NCBI GenBank assembly: GCA_022414725.1
Contig: CM039463.1
Span: forward strand, 93,845,145-93,909,144
Direction of reading: 5' to 3'
DNA: 64,000 bases
Origin: Microglena sp. YARC
Lineage: Eukaryota; Chlorophyta; Chlorophyceae; Chlamydomonadales; Chlamydomonadaceae
Positions 34,990-46,717 of the stretch are shown here, one piece after another. Within the stretch, counting starts at the first letter, position 1, and each line of letters starts with the position of its first letter. Under the pieces are notes generated by a model, which was given only the letters and a program-made list of their open reading frames with translations, was not told where the DNA came from and did no database searches. The position numbers were made by a program, and so were the translations under genes.

Positions 34990-37260
34990 CAACGCAAGCA
35001 GACCCACGCCATCCTCTCATTGCTGAGTGCATAATACCTACGTATGCACAGTACATATCATCCACAATGGGCTGAGCAATAAACCCTATCTCTCCCACAG
35101 TATAAGGTTCAGTGCCTGAGTTGCCACTAGCACGCTCATCCAGGGATCAATTGCGCATCCTTACAAGCAAAGCCGTAAACTGTGGCTTGACCCTTCAGAC
35201 CGTATTCCAGCCCTCACGGCCTGCCTCCACGAGTCAGTCATACGTTGGGACTCCACCTTATCTGTGGAGACTGTCACCGCATCTCAGCAATCTCGTACAG
35301 CGAGGGGCCATACTTCGAGCGAACCTTGTAGACAAGAAGGACATTGGCTTAGGGGGCATCCTGACATCACAAGAAGCGAACATTTGCTTTGTCCCCTGCT
35401 TTCTATGGCGACTCCAACAGGGTAGTATAGAGGAGGTCGTCCAGCTGCTGCCCACTGAATTTCCGAGCAGCTGCAGACGTTACGATGCATGCATCAAATT
35501 TTATTGCAGGCTGCCTGGATTTTAAAGAAATCATTAATCGCTAGCATGCTGTTTTATTTCCAGGCCCAGCTTCTCAGTTGGGCAGAAATTCTCACAACCA
35601 CCTTTGGGCCAGTTCCCCAGGAAGAGATAATCCATTCCAGCCTTGACTACCCTCGCCGATCTCCCAGAGACCTCTAGCCTGGGATACTGGATGAAGCAAG
35701 GACACGAAACATATGACAGATATAGCCCTCACACAATGTTCACAGCTGAGGGATACAAGAGACACTGAGGGTGAGCGTGGACCATATTCTGCCTATATTT
35801 ACAGGTTGACATTGCATTGGCGTCAACGGCTATTTGCTACCTAACATGTCACCAGCAATCTTGGAATACTGCAACAATCTATGACAAAAAGTATGCCGTC
35901 CCACAGAGGGCATGGCCACACCAGTACTTGGCGTGGGGCGCTATGCGTGATTACCAGGAGGTGGCCGCCTGCTTCCCAATTCCTAATATTAACACACCAG
36001 CACACCCTCCTCTCAGTGCACCACGCAAGATCCCCAGATTTCTGTAACGGGAGATTTCTGTACATAACATTGCTATTGGGAGACCCCTCAACCTCTGGTT
36101 ACTGCATACACAATTCCATGGTGACCCCTCAATCACTATAACCCCTCATCCCAGTGTAATCCAATCCATTATAGGCAAGGACAACGAGGTCCATCAACTA
36201 GATCTTAATGAGGACTACTGTGTGCCGCCCTCACCTCCCTACCCAGGCATGGCAAAGGCAATGCCTGCCCTCGGCCCCAGCTATGCCTGTCCTGCTCACT
36301 GGCACCTCCCAGCTGAAGCTAGAAACCAAGAACCAAAAGCGCACAGATATGATGAATCGCATCTGTTTACTCCCCAGGCGGATCTTCTCCTTATGAGCAA
36401 CCCTCCGCTCCCCTCTAACTCTGCACTAGCAGAGTCTGCATCTTCCTCCTGTCCAAGACCCCATTCCTCTCCATCGCTCCCCCCCTTATCCTCATCCCCC
36501 TCTCTCACAGCCCCTATAACTCAGCTCCTCCAGAGTCTCCCTCTACCCCCAGCTCAAGACCCTCCTATCTCCGCACCCTTGCCCCTTGTGGACCCATAAC
36601 ATCGCTCCCAACCCCGTCCCATCTCTGAGCGAGCAGCTGCTGCTGTTGCTCGCCGCCCCATCTCAAGAGGCAAACCAGACTCCTTCTGCCCCATCCATGT
36701 CCCCTTTCTTTTCTCCTCTCTTCCTCTCCTGTCCCTCCCTCTTCCCCAGCCCACCTGGCCCACCCGTCGTCCCTCCCACTCCCCATCCTTACCTCTCTCC
36801 GCCATCACCTCCCCCCTTTTTTTTGGACTGATGAGGCCAACTCCCTTTTTCTCCCCCCTTGTCCCCCTCCAGCCACCAGCGATATGGATTCTCCTTCAGA
36901 CACCCAGCATTAGATCCGCTTTGCTGCCATTTTGTCTCAACCCCTTTGAGACCGAGCCCCCTTATTGGACACCTTGTGCGCACTCCTTCCACTTCACCAT
37001 GCATCACTACTTGGTTCATATAGGACACTCCTTGTGTCCTAGCTGCAGGGGTGACTGAGCAGCCCCAGCCCCCCTCCGATTTGGCATCCAACCTGTTAAT
37101 TGATAGTGACAGTGATAACAACGATCTCTCTTCCGAGCCCACCCACTTCCTTCCTTCCTTCAGAATCCTCCATCTCCTCCCTCTCATCCCTGCTCCTTCA
37201 TGTCAGCTGCTGAGATACCTAGTAGACGAAGCTTTGAGGCGACAATTGGAGCTGGAGGTC
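34990..37260 (+). pseudogene. Unknown ORF plus RING-H2 finger, degraded copy
   Basis: It is colinear with 55850-57890, including the recognisable pieces GGCGACTCCAACAG, CGATGCATGCATCAAATT and the RING part at about 36930-37060 (TPCAHSFHF). It carries extra bases every 10-40 bp, so no frame stays open for long. Either it is a decayed duplicate or, more likely given the random-base pattern beside the gap, a poorly polished copy. Bases 37260-37690 contain a local second copy of 37130-37260 and a short spacer (CGGCCAATTCGGC). Confidence 0.6.
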
Positions 37261-37687
37261 CTTTTTTTCGCCCTAGCAATGTCTGCTCTCCGGCCGCCTT
37301 ATAACTTTGCTGCGAAGCTGCTTCGGCCAATTCGGCTGGAGGCGACTGCAATTTCGCGGCTATGGGAGCTGCTCAGTGCCCCATTTGAGTGTTACAGACG
37401 CTCATGCAGTCTAATCCGCTACTCTGCCCCCTCAGAGGTCAGCTTAGGAGGTCAGCCTACTGGAGGGGGGCAGGCTATTCTCTTCAAGTTAATTCGGACC
37501 ACCCGACCCTCCTTAGTACTTCAGAAGCAGCTCTCTCCCTGATTCCCTTCTTCCGAGCCCCACCCACTTCCTCCTGCCTCTCAGAATCCTCCATCTCCTC
37601 CCTCTCATCCCTGCTCCTTCATGTCAGCTGCTGAGATACCTAGTAGACGAAGCTTTGAGGCGACAATTGGAGCTGGAGGTCTTTTTT

Positions 37688-38024
37688 TTGCGCGATTTTT
37701 AGTGTTTTTTTTGGCCTTAGAAAGGTGTTGTGCTGTTGATACTCATTCCATCTTTCTTGAATTCACAGTCAGCAGGTCTCCTTTTGAAGGTCTGCATTGG
37801 TCAGCATCTTTCTTGTTCTCTAATTAGAGACTTGCGATCCTGGAGTGTGACATTTGGTTGGAAACCATAGCGATACAGTTTGTCTTAGCATTTTTGCTGC
37901 CCTATGAGGGCTGGATAGTAGTTTTTGGGGGTGGATCTACTGCTCCTGCCCTGAAGACTGTTTTGTTTGCTTTTTTCCCGGACCTGTTTATCAGTAGCAT
38001 GCCCTGCTTTGGTCTTCTTCTTAC
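37688..38024. repeat. Host repeat X, copy 1, left part
   Basis: It begins near GCGATTTTTAGTGTTTTTTT and ends GGTCTTCTTCTTAC, where Copia 1 is inserted. It resumes at 43916. The other copy is at 47519-47734 plus 53609 onward. Its downstream part is the 5' region of a poly(A) retroposon. No coding signal is seen. Confidence 0.8.
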
Positions 38025-38419
38025 TATCAGCTATTAAGCACTTCTAAGAGTGGGGCAGAGATGTATGCAGCGAGACAGACGCGCCAATCTATACACAGAG
38101 ACGAGAATGACGTTACAAGCAAGGACGTACACTAAAGGACACAGCGGTGGGCGAAGTGGATGCCTTGTAACCTGAATAGACCCTAAGCCCGGATCTTGTC
38201 ACCTGACACCGTTTAAACAGGACATGTCAGGGAGAGACCGATAAGACACAGAGAGATAGGCAGTCAATAGGAAGCTGACACTGAGTCACTAAAGGATGAC
38301 TCAGTTCTACGGGAAGCTGTCACTATGGGAAGCTGTCAGGGCCGATAGTTTCTAAGGGGAGTACAGTAGTAGTCACCCAAGTCATAAAACGAATGAGAGC
38401 AACGCAATTCATGCTGACA
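38025..38419 (-). repeat. Copia 1 LTR (3')
   Basis: 395 bp. It ends at the downstream side of the element (minus orientation). It differs from the three other LTRs by one-base changes in short runs (for example GTGGGGC/GTGGAC and TTTAAAC/TTTAACAC). Confidence 0.9.
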
Positions 38420-39884
38420 CTCCACCTATGACACAGGTGACATACAATACTAGTACTCCACCTATGGCACTGGGACATAGAACCATATGTAACAAACAAA
38501 AAGTATTAAGGAACGGCGGAAAAAACAGGAAACCAGAAGAAAGCCTTGTCTAAAATAAAAGGATGAGAAAGGATGAACCAAAAACCACTGTAGTACTCCG
38601 AAAATGTCGCAGCAAAAAACTTGGGTCATACCGAGCTGAGCTGAGACCAAAATGGAAATGTAACCATCCATGGTAAGCGCAAATATACTATTCATCCAGA
38701 ATAGTAGGCACCAAACCAGAAAATCACAGGGAGGCCAAACAGAAAATCAATCCCAAATACCTAAGGAAGGGGAACAACGGTGACTGAAAGAACCGAGAAC
38801 TGTAACCGAAAGAGAAGACTGAAAAATCGTATATCAAAGTTGGGGAACAACGGTATAGAAAACCCGATCCGGGAATAGGAACCTAACGCCAATCAATGAT
38901 AACCAAAGAGACGGATTGAAATATCGTGTGAGAGCAGCACACGAGAGAATCAAGCATAAAGGACGCAGACAGGAGGACACTAAAGACCACGAAGGAAAAA
39001 AGAAAGTCGATGGAAAAATCCACTACCTTAAAAACTATTCTTAGCATAGAATTCATGACTAGGTGGGATGAAAAAACCATGATGAACTGGTTTCTTACTC
39101 AAAGATGGAAGTAAGAAGATTTATGAAAGGTAATTATCATAAATCCCCAGCTACGGCACTAACGAAAACATACTAGGAGGTGGGTATCGCACCGCAAAGA
39201 ACTCATGCACTCAAGACAAACCAAGCGCCTAACCACAAGCAAACCAAACCTGCAGCAACTGGAAAAAAAAAATCCAAAGGATGCGGAGAGAAATTTCAAG
39301 AAACTTGTAACCAACAAAGGAAACATAGGTCAACGAACAATAGGAGTTGAGATGTACAACCATAGTACATAAAACCTATTGTCCACTTGAAAAAAAATAA
39401 ACGCAGAAAGAAGGACTTAAATAATTTACTGCAAAGGATGGACTGAAAGGGCGCTTGAAATACATGCGGAAAACAAGAAAGAGGTGAAGCGGCGGTACAT
39501 CTGCAAGTACAACTGCAAGATTACCCAGCCCACCAATTCACAGTAAAAGCCGAAGGGAAACAACTACTACACTCCACAAAAAATTATAATCACAGGAGAG
39601 GCTGGTGATTGAAAAAACAGTGTGGAGTAAAAAAGAAATAGCTAATCTATGATGAGCTCCACCGAATGAACCATCTGCCTATGGAACTAAGAGTCAGAAA
39701 CCATCAAGACGCTATAACGGTGGTCTGAATTAATTACCACCTTCCACCAAAACCAAGAAAGACAGCTGAAAGGAAGCTGCTAAACAAAGCGTCGTAACGC
39801 TCCACTAATCTAGACTACCCTATAAGTCAGTCTAGGCGGTGCTGAGGAATAGGCACCCACACATAGGGCCATGTTAACCTACGT

Positions 39885-42800
39885 ATGAGAACCATCAGCA
39901 CCTAAAACAATGAATCCTGGGTTGACTGTAACACCCCAGCCATACGCAGAATCAAGCTAGTAACCGGTAGTATAGCCCCCAGTGCAGAACTACTGCCTGG
40001 TTGAACAGGGCCGGCATTATTTGCCTCTAAATCTCCAAAGCCTGGGTCGACCGGAACACCCCAGCCATACGCAGTATCGGAGCCTGACCACGGTTCAAGA
40101 TCATCACTTGCATCATCGGCAACGGCTACATCATCACCCGGGCTCCTGAGTAATCTATCAGAGACGGCAGGAGGCGAAGCGTTCACCAACTCCATCGAGC
40201 TATCAATGATGATGGGAGCATGGTGACTAGTAGGCAATGGACCTAACAAAGGGCTCCACTATGGTCTGAGATGGCTTTAATCCAACGACTTCACCGACGA
40301 AATGTGACGCAGAGGAGGGCCTGGCGACCCCCTGAGATTCGGCTAAGATTTTGTCCGTAGGAACCGCAGAAACTCGCCCGCCCAGTGCTTTCTCACGCAA
40401 TACAGTACCACTGGCCCTGACCTAGTTCGCAGAGTCATCCTATGGCCAGGACAGTGGTCAACAAGAGGGGAAAGCAAAGGATCTAGGGAACTCACTGCAG
40501 CCTCAGGCATGTGTCCGTTGATAGCGGCAGGGATGCTAGAGACATACTGTGACCCATCATAGGGAGATAGCCCAGGAATGCAGTTTATGATCAAACTGCT
40601 CATAGAAGAGTACATCACGACTCTCTACTACCTGGCGCAACTGTGGAACCCAAACAAAATAACCCCTTACTCACCAGAGAATACCGCAACCAGTCTACCA
40701 AATAACGCCCTTTTCGTCCAGCTTGTTACGTTTCTTCCCAATAGACTAAATATAGCAGGGGCATTCGAAACACACGTAACAACGACACATCAGGAATCAC
40801 CCCATAAAACAGCTCAAGGTGTCTTGCGTCCCTGATTGGGCAGTCTATGTACTGCCCCAATCGATATCAGCCATCCTCGAACCATTTAACCATAAAATCC
40901 TTAGCTCTGTCAGACCTCAGACATTTAAAGGCAAACCCCTGCAGCTGATTTGACCATCTGAGAATGATAGTCTGGACTGCTAAGGGAGCTTCATCCCTGG
41001 TCCTCAAGCACAATACTTCAGCATAGCCAGAGTATTGGTCTACAAGGCACAGGGATATATAACTCCCCACGCAGACCCCTAATATGAACTGGTCCCATTA
41101 TGTCCAAGTGAAGTCGTTGGAGAGGTGCAAGGACCTCAGTTTTGCTTTCTTTAGGAAAAGGGAGACGTTTGCCCTTAGCCTTGTGACAAGCATCACATGG
41201 GATCTTACCCATCTTTTTGTACCTGATGTAGACTGAGGGGCAAATTCTTAACCATACCACGCTTGACAAGTGTGTGCAAGGCGTCATAGCCGGGATGACC
41301 CAGCCGCCTATGCCACAACCATGCAGGAGTGGTAGGGATAACAACTCCACCGTCCTCATCAACATCAAGTGCAAAAGCTGGGATAATCTTCAGCAACTCT
41401 CAAACAACGACTGGAGGTGTGACAAGGCCTACATGCAAACTTATACACACCATCACTGGAGGCAGGAAAGGACCAGAGTACAGAAGAAGCCCTGAGTGGC
41501 AGTACAACTAATACTATCAAAAGCAACCTTGCAGTGGAGGGAATGAGCCACAGCATTTACTGACAGGAGATTCACTGGACAGTGGGGTATGTACAGAATC
41601 ATTGGTTAAAGTGATAGATGTTGGTAACCAATCACTACATAACACAATGGACCCCATACCCTCTGACCGTTGAATCACCCCATCACTAAATCGAACTGCA
41701 GGCCCAACAGCAGAGGATTCAAACACAGTGAACAAAGACTTATCACCTGTGATTGACATCCCCAGCTCCAGAATCCACATGCCAGACACCCTCAGAAAGA
41801 CTTGGGCTGCAAAGGTTTGAGAACTTTGTGGTGCATGAGAATAGGACAGAGCGTACCTCCTAGTTCTTTGTTTATGTTGTAACCCGTCTATCTGAGCTTG
41901 CAGGGAGGACAGCTGCTTGCGAGTAAGCGACCCTGGAAGGGCCAAAGCAACGGGCACCGGTTCATTACCAGGTGCACGACCTTTGGCCTTTCTGAGTTCC
42001 GGATACTTCGTGAAGCAGCGGTCTTCCGAGTGGCTCGTTTTCGAAAGACAGGGGCCCAAGTGCAATCCAAGCGCCTTTGGTAGCCCGGAACCCTGAGAAC
42101 CAGGTCCCTTGCCCCGCTGAAAAGCAGCATTAGCAGGGACATGGGAAGGGTCACGGGACCAACCAGGATGCCTTGGATCAGACCTAGGGAGAGACACATT
42201 CAAGAAATCTAATGATCTATATGTATCAAGACAGGTCCAGAGAGGACGGGGAACTTTCAAGAAGTCAAACACTTGAAACCCAAACTCACGTAGCTAAGGC
42301 ATACACCTAAGGGCGGAACCAGGGGGCACAGGAAAAACAAAGTAGTAACCTTTGTCGAACCACGGAACGCACCCAGGGGTCACAAGGAGCCTAAGAGAGA
42401 AAAATATCCACCAAGATATCATGCCAAAGATCCTCCACGGCCGCTGGACTAGGGCCAGGACGGCGTCCACTTCGGCCTGTAGCATGGGCGAAGTCCGGCG
42501 CTGCGAGACCTGGGATCACAGAAGGTGGGGAAGCGTTAGGGCGAAGTCGAGATATGAGGTATAGGAAAAAAGGAGACGAGGATGAAAGTGCAGCAAGTCG
42601 CACCTGGAGCAGAAAATCGCACCAATGGCAGAAAATCGCAAATCGCAAGGGCAGAATTCGAAAATTTATCGCGAGGATGCGAAGAGCAAAGCCGAGGCAA
42701 GTAAAGGTCCTAATATCCTTCCGTCGATGAGCACTCAATCCCAAGTCCCCCCCCTCTATCGCTCGACTCACCCGGTTGGGGGGTAGAGGGAGCAGCACCC

Positions 42801-43490
42801 GAGTGGTGCTGACCATACCCCCCTGCTTCCCACCACCTCCAGAATCTCCAGGTCCAGACGCGTAGGTCGTCCTCCTCTGGCGAACCCTACGGCAGTGCCG
42901 GCGATCCGCCAGCTTGATCGAAAAAATTCTCCAGAAGGTATCACAGAGCCACTAGAGCGCAAGCTCATGCCAGTAGCCGACCATCGGCTGGGCAGAGCAA
43001 AGGGAGCACAGACGACGTAGACAACAGCAGGGAGCTTGGTCGGCTTGGCAACCTCCGGTATGCAGGCAGAGCCTCAAACACCGGAGTTAGCGACGTCAAA
43101 GACGCGAGCAGACGAAGACGGGTATCTCCACCGATGTCCAGGCTAGTCGCCGACTGGACAGCAGGCTCAAACACAGCAAAGATTCATCAGAAACATCCTC
43201 AACCTCAAACAGAGAGGCGTTGGACAAAAGGAGAAGAAGACGGAGAAATGGAGGTATTGGAGGGGGGGATGTCTTCCATGATGGCGGAAGGAGACTCATC
43301 TAAGGCAGCAGAGGGGCTCTGGCGCGCAATCATCGAGCCAATCAGTGGGAACACGGGTCTTGAAAGGAAGAATCCGGTCGCAGCCATTGGAGACAATGAC
43401 GCTCTCCATACCGCGCGACCAAGTCAAACCATTCTGTGGGGTAAGCTTTTCGAAGCCGGCAGGAGGCCCACGCGGAAGTTGCGTTGTCAA
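39885..43490 (-). pseudogene. Copia 1 gag-protease-integrase polyprotein remnant
   Basis: Gag occupies about 43490-41900 and includes a zinc-knuckle-like SHSEDRC (about 42020). The protease motif is at about 41762-41780, but one extra base turns DSGAGMS out of frame here. The integrase zinc motif LWHRRLGH and CDACHKAK lies at about 41320-41180. The core shows LHLDIMGP and LVDQYSGY, then RSDRAKDFM at about 40900. Near 40820 the reading jumps from the HRLPNQG region to ELFYGVIPDVSLLRVF, so about 80-100 residues that normally hold the third catalytic Glu are missing. GYSLVSKGYFVWVP and a Ser/Asp-rich tail follow. Homopolymer frameshifts break the frame. Confidence 0.75.
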
Positions 43491-43521
43491 GCAGTGGTAG
43501 AAAGAGATGAAGCCCATTACC

Positions 43522-43915
43522 TATCAGCTATTAAGCACTTCTAAGAGTGGACAGAGATGTATGCAGCGGAGACAGACGCGCCAATCTATACACAGAGACG
43601 AGAATGACGTTACAAGCAAGGACGTACACTAAAGGACACCAGCGGTGGGCGAAGTGGATGCCTGTAACCTGAATAGACCCTAAGCCCGGATCTTGTCACC
43701 CTGACACCGTTTAACACAGGACATGTCAGGGAGAGACCGATAAGACACAGAGAGATAGGCAGTCAATAGGAAGCTGACACTGAGTCACTAAAGGATGACT
43801 CAGTTCTACGGGAAGCTGTCACTATGGGAAGCTGTCAGGGCCGATAGTTCTAAGGGAGTACAGTAGTAGTCACCAAGTCATAAAACGAATGAGAGCAACG
43901 CAATTCATGCTGACA
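43522..43915 (-). repeat. Copia 1 LTR (5')
   Basis: 394 bp. By eye it is identical to both LTRs of Copia 2. It is followed at 43916 by the CTTAC duplication and the resumption of host repeat X. A primer-binding site next to it (minus GGTAATGGGC...) could not be assigned to a tRNA. Confidence 0.9.
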
Positions 43916-44036
43916 CTTACAGAGCTTGCTGGCCTGCATTGTAGAAGAAGTGGCATGCTACTTGACAGCTGAGTTGGCACGCCGGTCTGCTGATGGAGTG
44001 ATGCCCTGATGCACTGGACTGTTATAGGAGTGATTT
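43916..44036. repeat. Host repeat X, copy 1, right part
   Basis: It continues copy 1 after Copia 1 (TTACAGAGCTTGCTGGCC to TTATAGGAGTGAT) and is then interrupted by a minus-strand poly(A) retroposon. Its uninterrupted counterpart is at 53726-53850. Confidence 0.8.
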
Positions 44037-44417
44037 TTTTTTTTTTTTTTTTTTTTACAAAGGGGGGAACCAGGAAAAGGCGCAACTGATAAAACCTAGC
44101 CCTTTGTGACCAAGGAGAAAAGACCAAAGAAAAATTCAAGAACGGCTAAGGGACAGCTAAGGGACGGACACCACCTGGGCGACGTAAGGGACAAAGGAGG
44201 ACGGGAACAGAAGACAAACAAACCAGAGAGGCAAGGAAGAAGCCAAAAACAGGAAGCCCAAGAGAAGGGGCTAGGACTACTAAGAAAAAAGACCTATGAA
44301 GGGGGGGGCCAAAACATTGCAACCTCTAACAGTCACCGTATCAGAAGACTGAAAGAGGAGATGCAAACTAAGGAGGACTAAAAGGAAAACTATGCAAGAA
44401 ACTAAGAGAAAAAGGGG

Positions 44418-44455
<38 letters not shown>

Positions 44456-44540
44456 AAGGAGGCAACTGAGGAGGAAACCAAGGTTGCAACTAAGGGTGGA
44501 AACTGAACTAGGGGAAGCAAACTAAGGGAGAAACTGCAAA
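44037..44540 (-). mobile_element. Poly(A) retroposon inserted in host repeat
   Basis: It begins with poly-T (about 44035-44056) and TTACAAAGGGGGGAACCAGG, the reverse complement of the family 3' end. It contains a poly-G run at 44418-44452. After it, the host repeat resumes at GGTGATGCCCTGTACCG. The same junction is present at 58971, so the insertion predates the 3.5-kb duplication. Confidence 0.75.
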
Positions 44541-45490
44541 AACCCTGGTGATGCCCTGTACCGTGTTGTATCTTGCGTCTGCAGGTTTAGGAGGCTTACT
44601 TAGGAGCTACATAGTTTTTGTTACCTTGTTACCGCTCCCTTTGAACCGTAGACATGCCGCGTTTGGTCGTCTTTGCAGAGCTTGCTGATTTGCATCGGCG
44701 ACCTAGTGGCTTGATACTAGGCTGCTGATAGACTGCGCTGAAATGCTAATGGAGTGATGCCTTGATGCACAGGCTACCGGTTTATTTGCTTTAAAGTGCC
44801 AGCTGCTTTAGTGCGCCTTAAAGGTTTTCCTTGCTGGTCAGTGGATCTTGTGGGGGTTCTACCCTTTCACCGTCCAGGACGTTTTCTAAGGAGTTTGATT
44901 TACTTCTTTAGATACCTTGTTAGTGTTAGCTTTGGCCCTGTCCTGTTTTTTGTTGCATGCTGCGCTCTGGTCGTCTATGCAGAGCTTGCTGATCTGCATG
45001 GGTGACCTAGCGACATGTTACTAGTAGTGAGAGTATGTGCTGAGAGTATGTCCTGAGAGTATGTGCTGGTTTGCTACAGGAGTGATGCCCTGATGCACTG
45101 GCCTGTTACAGGAGTGATGCCCTGCAGTGTTTTAATCTTAGATCAGCAAGACCTTCGGGTGCATGCCTTTCCTTCTTTTTCTGTGTTGCTCTTGGAGGTT
45201 ACAGTGGTGTTTTATTGGATGGGGAGGAACAGTGTTGCTCGGAGGTGGGGGTGGTGCTCGGAATGCCCTTTGTCCTTTGTCCTCCTAGTAATTAGTTTGT
45301 GTCCCTCGTTCTTTTGTCCCCTAGTCTTTTCGTCTTTTGTCTTGGATCTTTTGTCTTAGCGGACTTTTGGTCCATGTCCTCTAGTCTTCTTCTTTGGTTT
45401 TTCTTCCTTGGTCACATAGGGCTAGGTTTTATCAGATGTTCCCTTTCCTGGTTCCTCCCTCTGTAAAAAAGAAAAAGAAAAAAAAAAAAC
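44541..45490 (+). mobile_element. Poly(A) retroposon, long 3' part
   Basis: Landmarks are GATGCCCTGTACCGTGTTGT, repeated GGAGTGATGCCCTGATGCAC blocks, a GTCCTTTGTCCTCCTAGTAA block and the end GGTCACATAGGGCTAGGTTT...CTGTAAAAAAG(A)n at 45463-45489. Copies occur at 53850-54447, 54448-54795 (3' part only) and 58971-59894. No coding domain was recognised, so it is probably a long 3' untranslated region or a non-autonomous element. Confidence 0.75.
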
Positions 45491-45894
45491 GAAGAGTTCT
45501 CCGAACCCTTTTTTATCCCTCTCTTCCCCTCCCCTTCTTCTCTTCCTCCCCCTCCTTACCCTCGCAAGGACTTGGCCTCCCTGCTCCTCCCTACTCCTCT
45601 CTCTCCCTCATCTATATGGCTATATGGCAGGTCCGTTCGTCCAGGGCTGACAGACTAGACCATTATGAGCCCCTTCACCACAAGGCTATCTGCCTTGCCC
45701 TTGGTCACCTTCACCAAGCCATGGCCAGGGACTGGATGCGCACCCAGACGGACCTTCGCCTTCTGTCAAGATTGGTGGCGTGGCCTAGATTGCTCTCTCA
45801 CAGTGGCTTCCTTTGCAAGCTTATGGGCCACCCCCCGATCTGTTGCACCATGATCTGGTTCCCCTCTTTGAAAAAAAAAAAAAAAAAAAAAATA
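45491..45894 (+). mobile_element. Unknown poly(A)-tailed segment
   Basis: About 380 bp of C/T-rich, partly protein-like sequence ends in (A)22 at 45872-45893. The readable peptide MARDWMRTQTDLRLLSRL in one frame competes with RTFAFCQDWWRGLDCSL in another, and neither can be assigned. A near-identical copy lies at 59895-60299. A 5'-truncated retroposon is the simplest reading. Confidence 0.55.
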
Positions 45895-46717
45895 TTGGGG
45901 TCACTCCCCGTGATCAGGAGCCTGATACCTGCACCATGGAAATAAAAATCCCTATGGCCTCAGGCCTCAGCGCTCCCTACAATCCCAGACCCGGACCAAG
46001 AACCAGACCCAGCCCAAGCCCTAGATCTGATCTAGACCCTGATCTAGACCCTGCACCAGATCCAGACCATTCCCCAGATCTAGACCCTGACCTAGACCCT
46101 GACCCAGACCCAGCCCAAGCCCCAGCTCTAGACCCTGATCTAGACCCTGACCTAGATCCAGCCCAAGACCCATATCTAGACCCTGATCTAGACCGTGACC
46201 TAGAACCAGCCCTAGCCCATGATCTAGACCCTGACCCAGATCAGGATCAGGTCCCAGATTTGGACACAGCTCACGACCACGTTCCAGATCTAGGTCTAGA
46301 TCTGGACCAAGATCAAGTTCCAGATCTGAGCTAAGATCCGGATCCAGATCCAGATCTTGATACTGTCTCTGTCTACGCTCCTGTTGTTTACCTGCCCAGA
46401 CCAGTCTTTTAGGATTTCGCTTTGCTTCAACTTGTCTTTCTTCTTTTCTGGTTGCCTCCCTGCTTTTGGCTTGTTTTCGCAGTTTCTCCCTTAGTTTGCT
46501 TCCCCTCGTTCAGTTTCCCCCCTTAGTTCCCTCCTGAGTTTCCCCCTTAGTTCTCTCCTGAATTATCCCCCCCCCACTTTTTATCTTCGTTTTTTGCACA
46601 CTTTTCCTTATAATCCTTCTTAGTTTGCATCTTCTCTTTCAGTCTTCTGATCCGGCGACTGATAGAGGTTGCAATGTTTTTTCCTTCCCCTTCTTAGGTT
46701 GTTTTTCTTAGTTTTTT
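45895..46717 (+). mobile_element. Asp-Pro repeat element, copy 1
   Basis: After TTGGGGTCACTCCCCGTGA comes an ORF start context (CCATGGAAATAAAAATCCC) and about 30 repeats of a 6- to 12-bp unit CCTGATCTAGAC, read as PDLDPD on the plus strand to a stop near 46334. A T-rich 3' region follows (TTGTTTACCTGCCCAGACC, TAGTTTGCATC). It is cut at TTTTTCTTAG by the next element, whereas copy 3 (62752-63800) continues to a poly(A). Confidence 0.65.

Larger units (their letters stand above)
38025..43915 (-). mobile_element. Copia LTR retrotransposon 1 (RT-less)
   Basis: The LTRs lie at 38025-38419 and 43522-43915. The termini are TGTCAGC and GCTGATA on the minus strand, and the 5-bp duplication CTTAC is perfect (38020-38024, 43916-43920). 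The coding order from the right is gag, protease, integrase N-terminal part, then a hydrophilic tail ending near 39885. The remaining ~1.45 kb up to the left LTR contains no readable reverse transcriptase or RNase H. The left LTR differs from the right only by single-base homopolymer indels. It is ~98-99% identical to Copia 2. Confidence 0.9.

Noticed and set aside
38462..39080. Hydrophobic minus-strand frames as membrane proteins or as the missing RT
   Set aside because: They lie in the AT-rich 3' region of the Copia element, show no RT motif and differ between the two copies by frameshifts.
45394..45945. A 183-codon ORF ending in poly-Lys
   Set aside because: The Lys runs are poly(A) tails read through. 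The frame joins three unrelated retroposon pieces.
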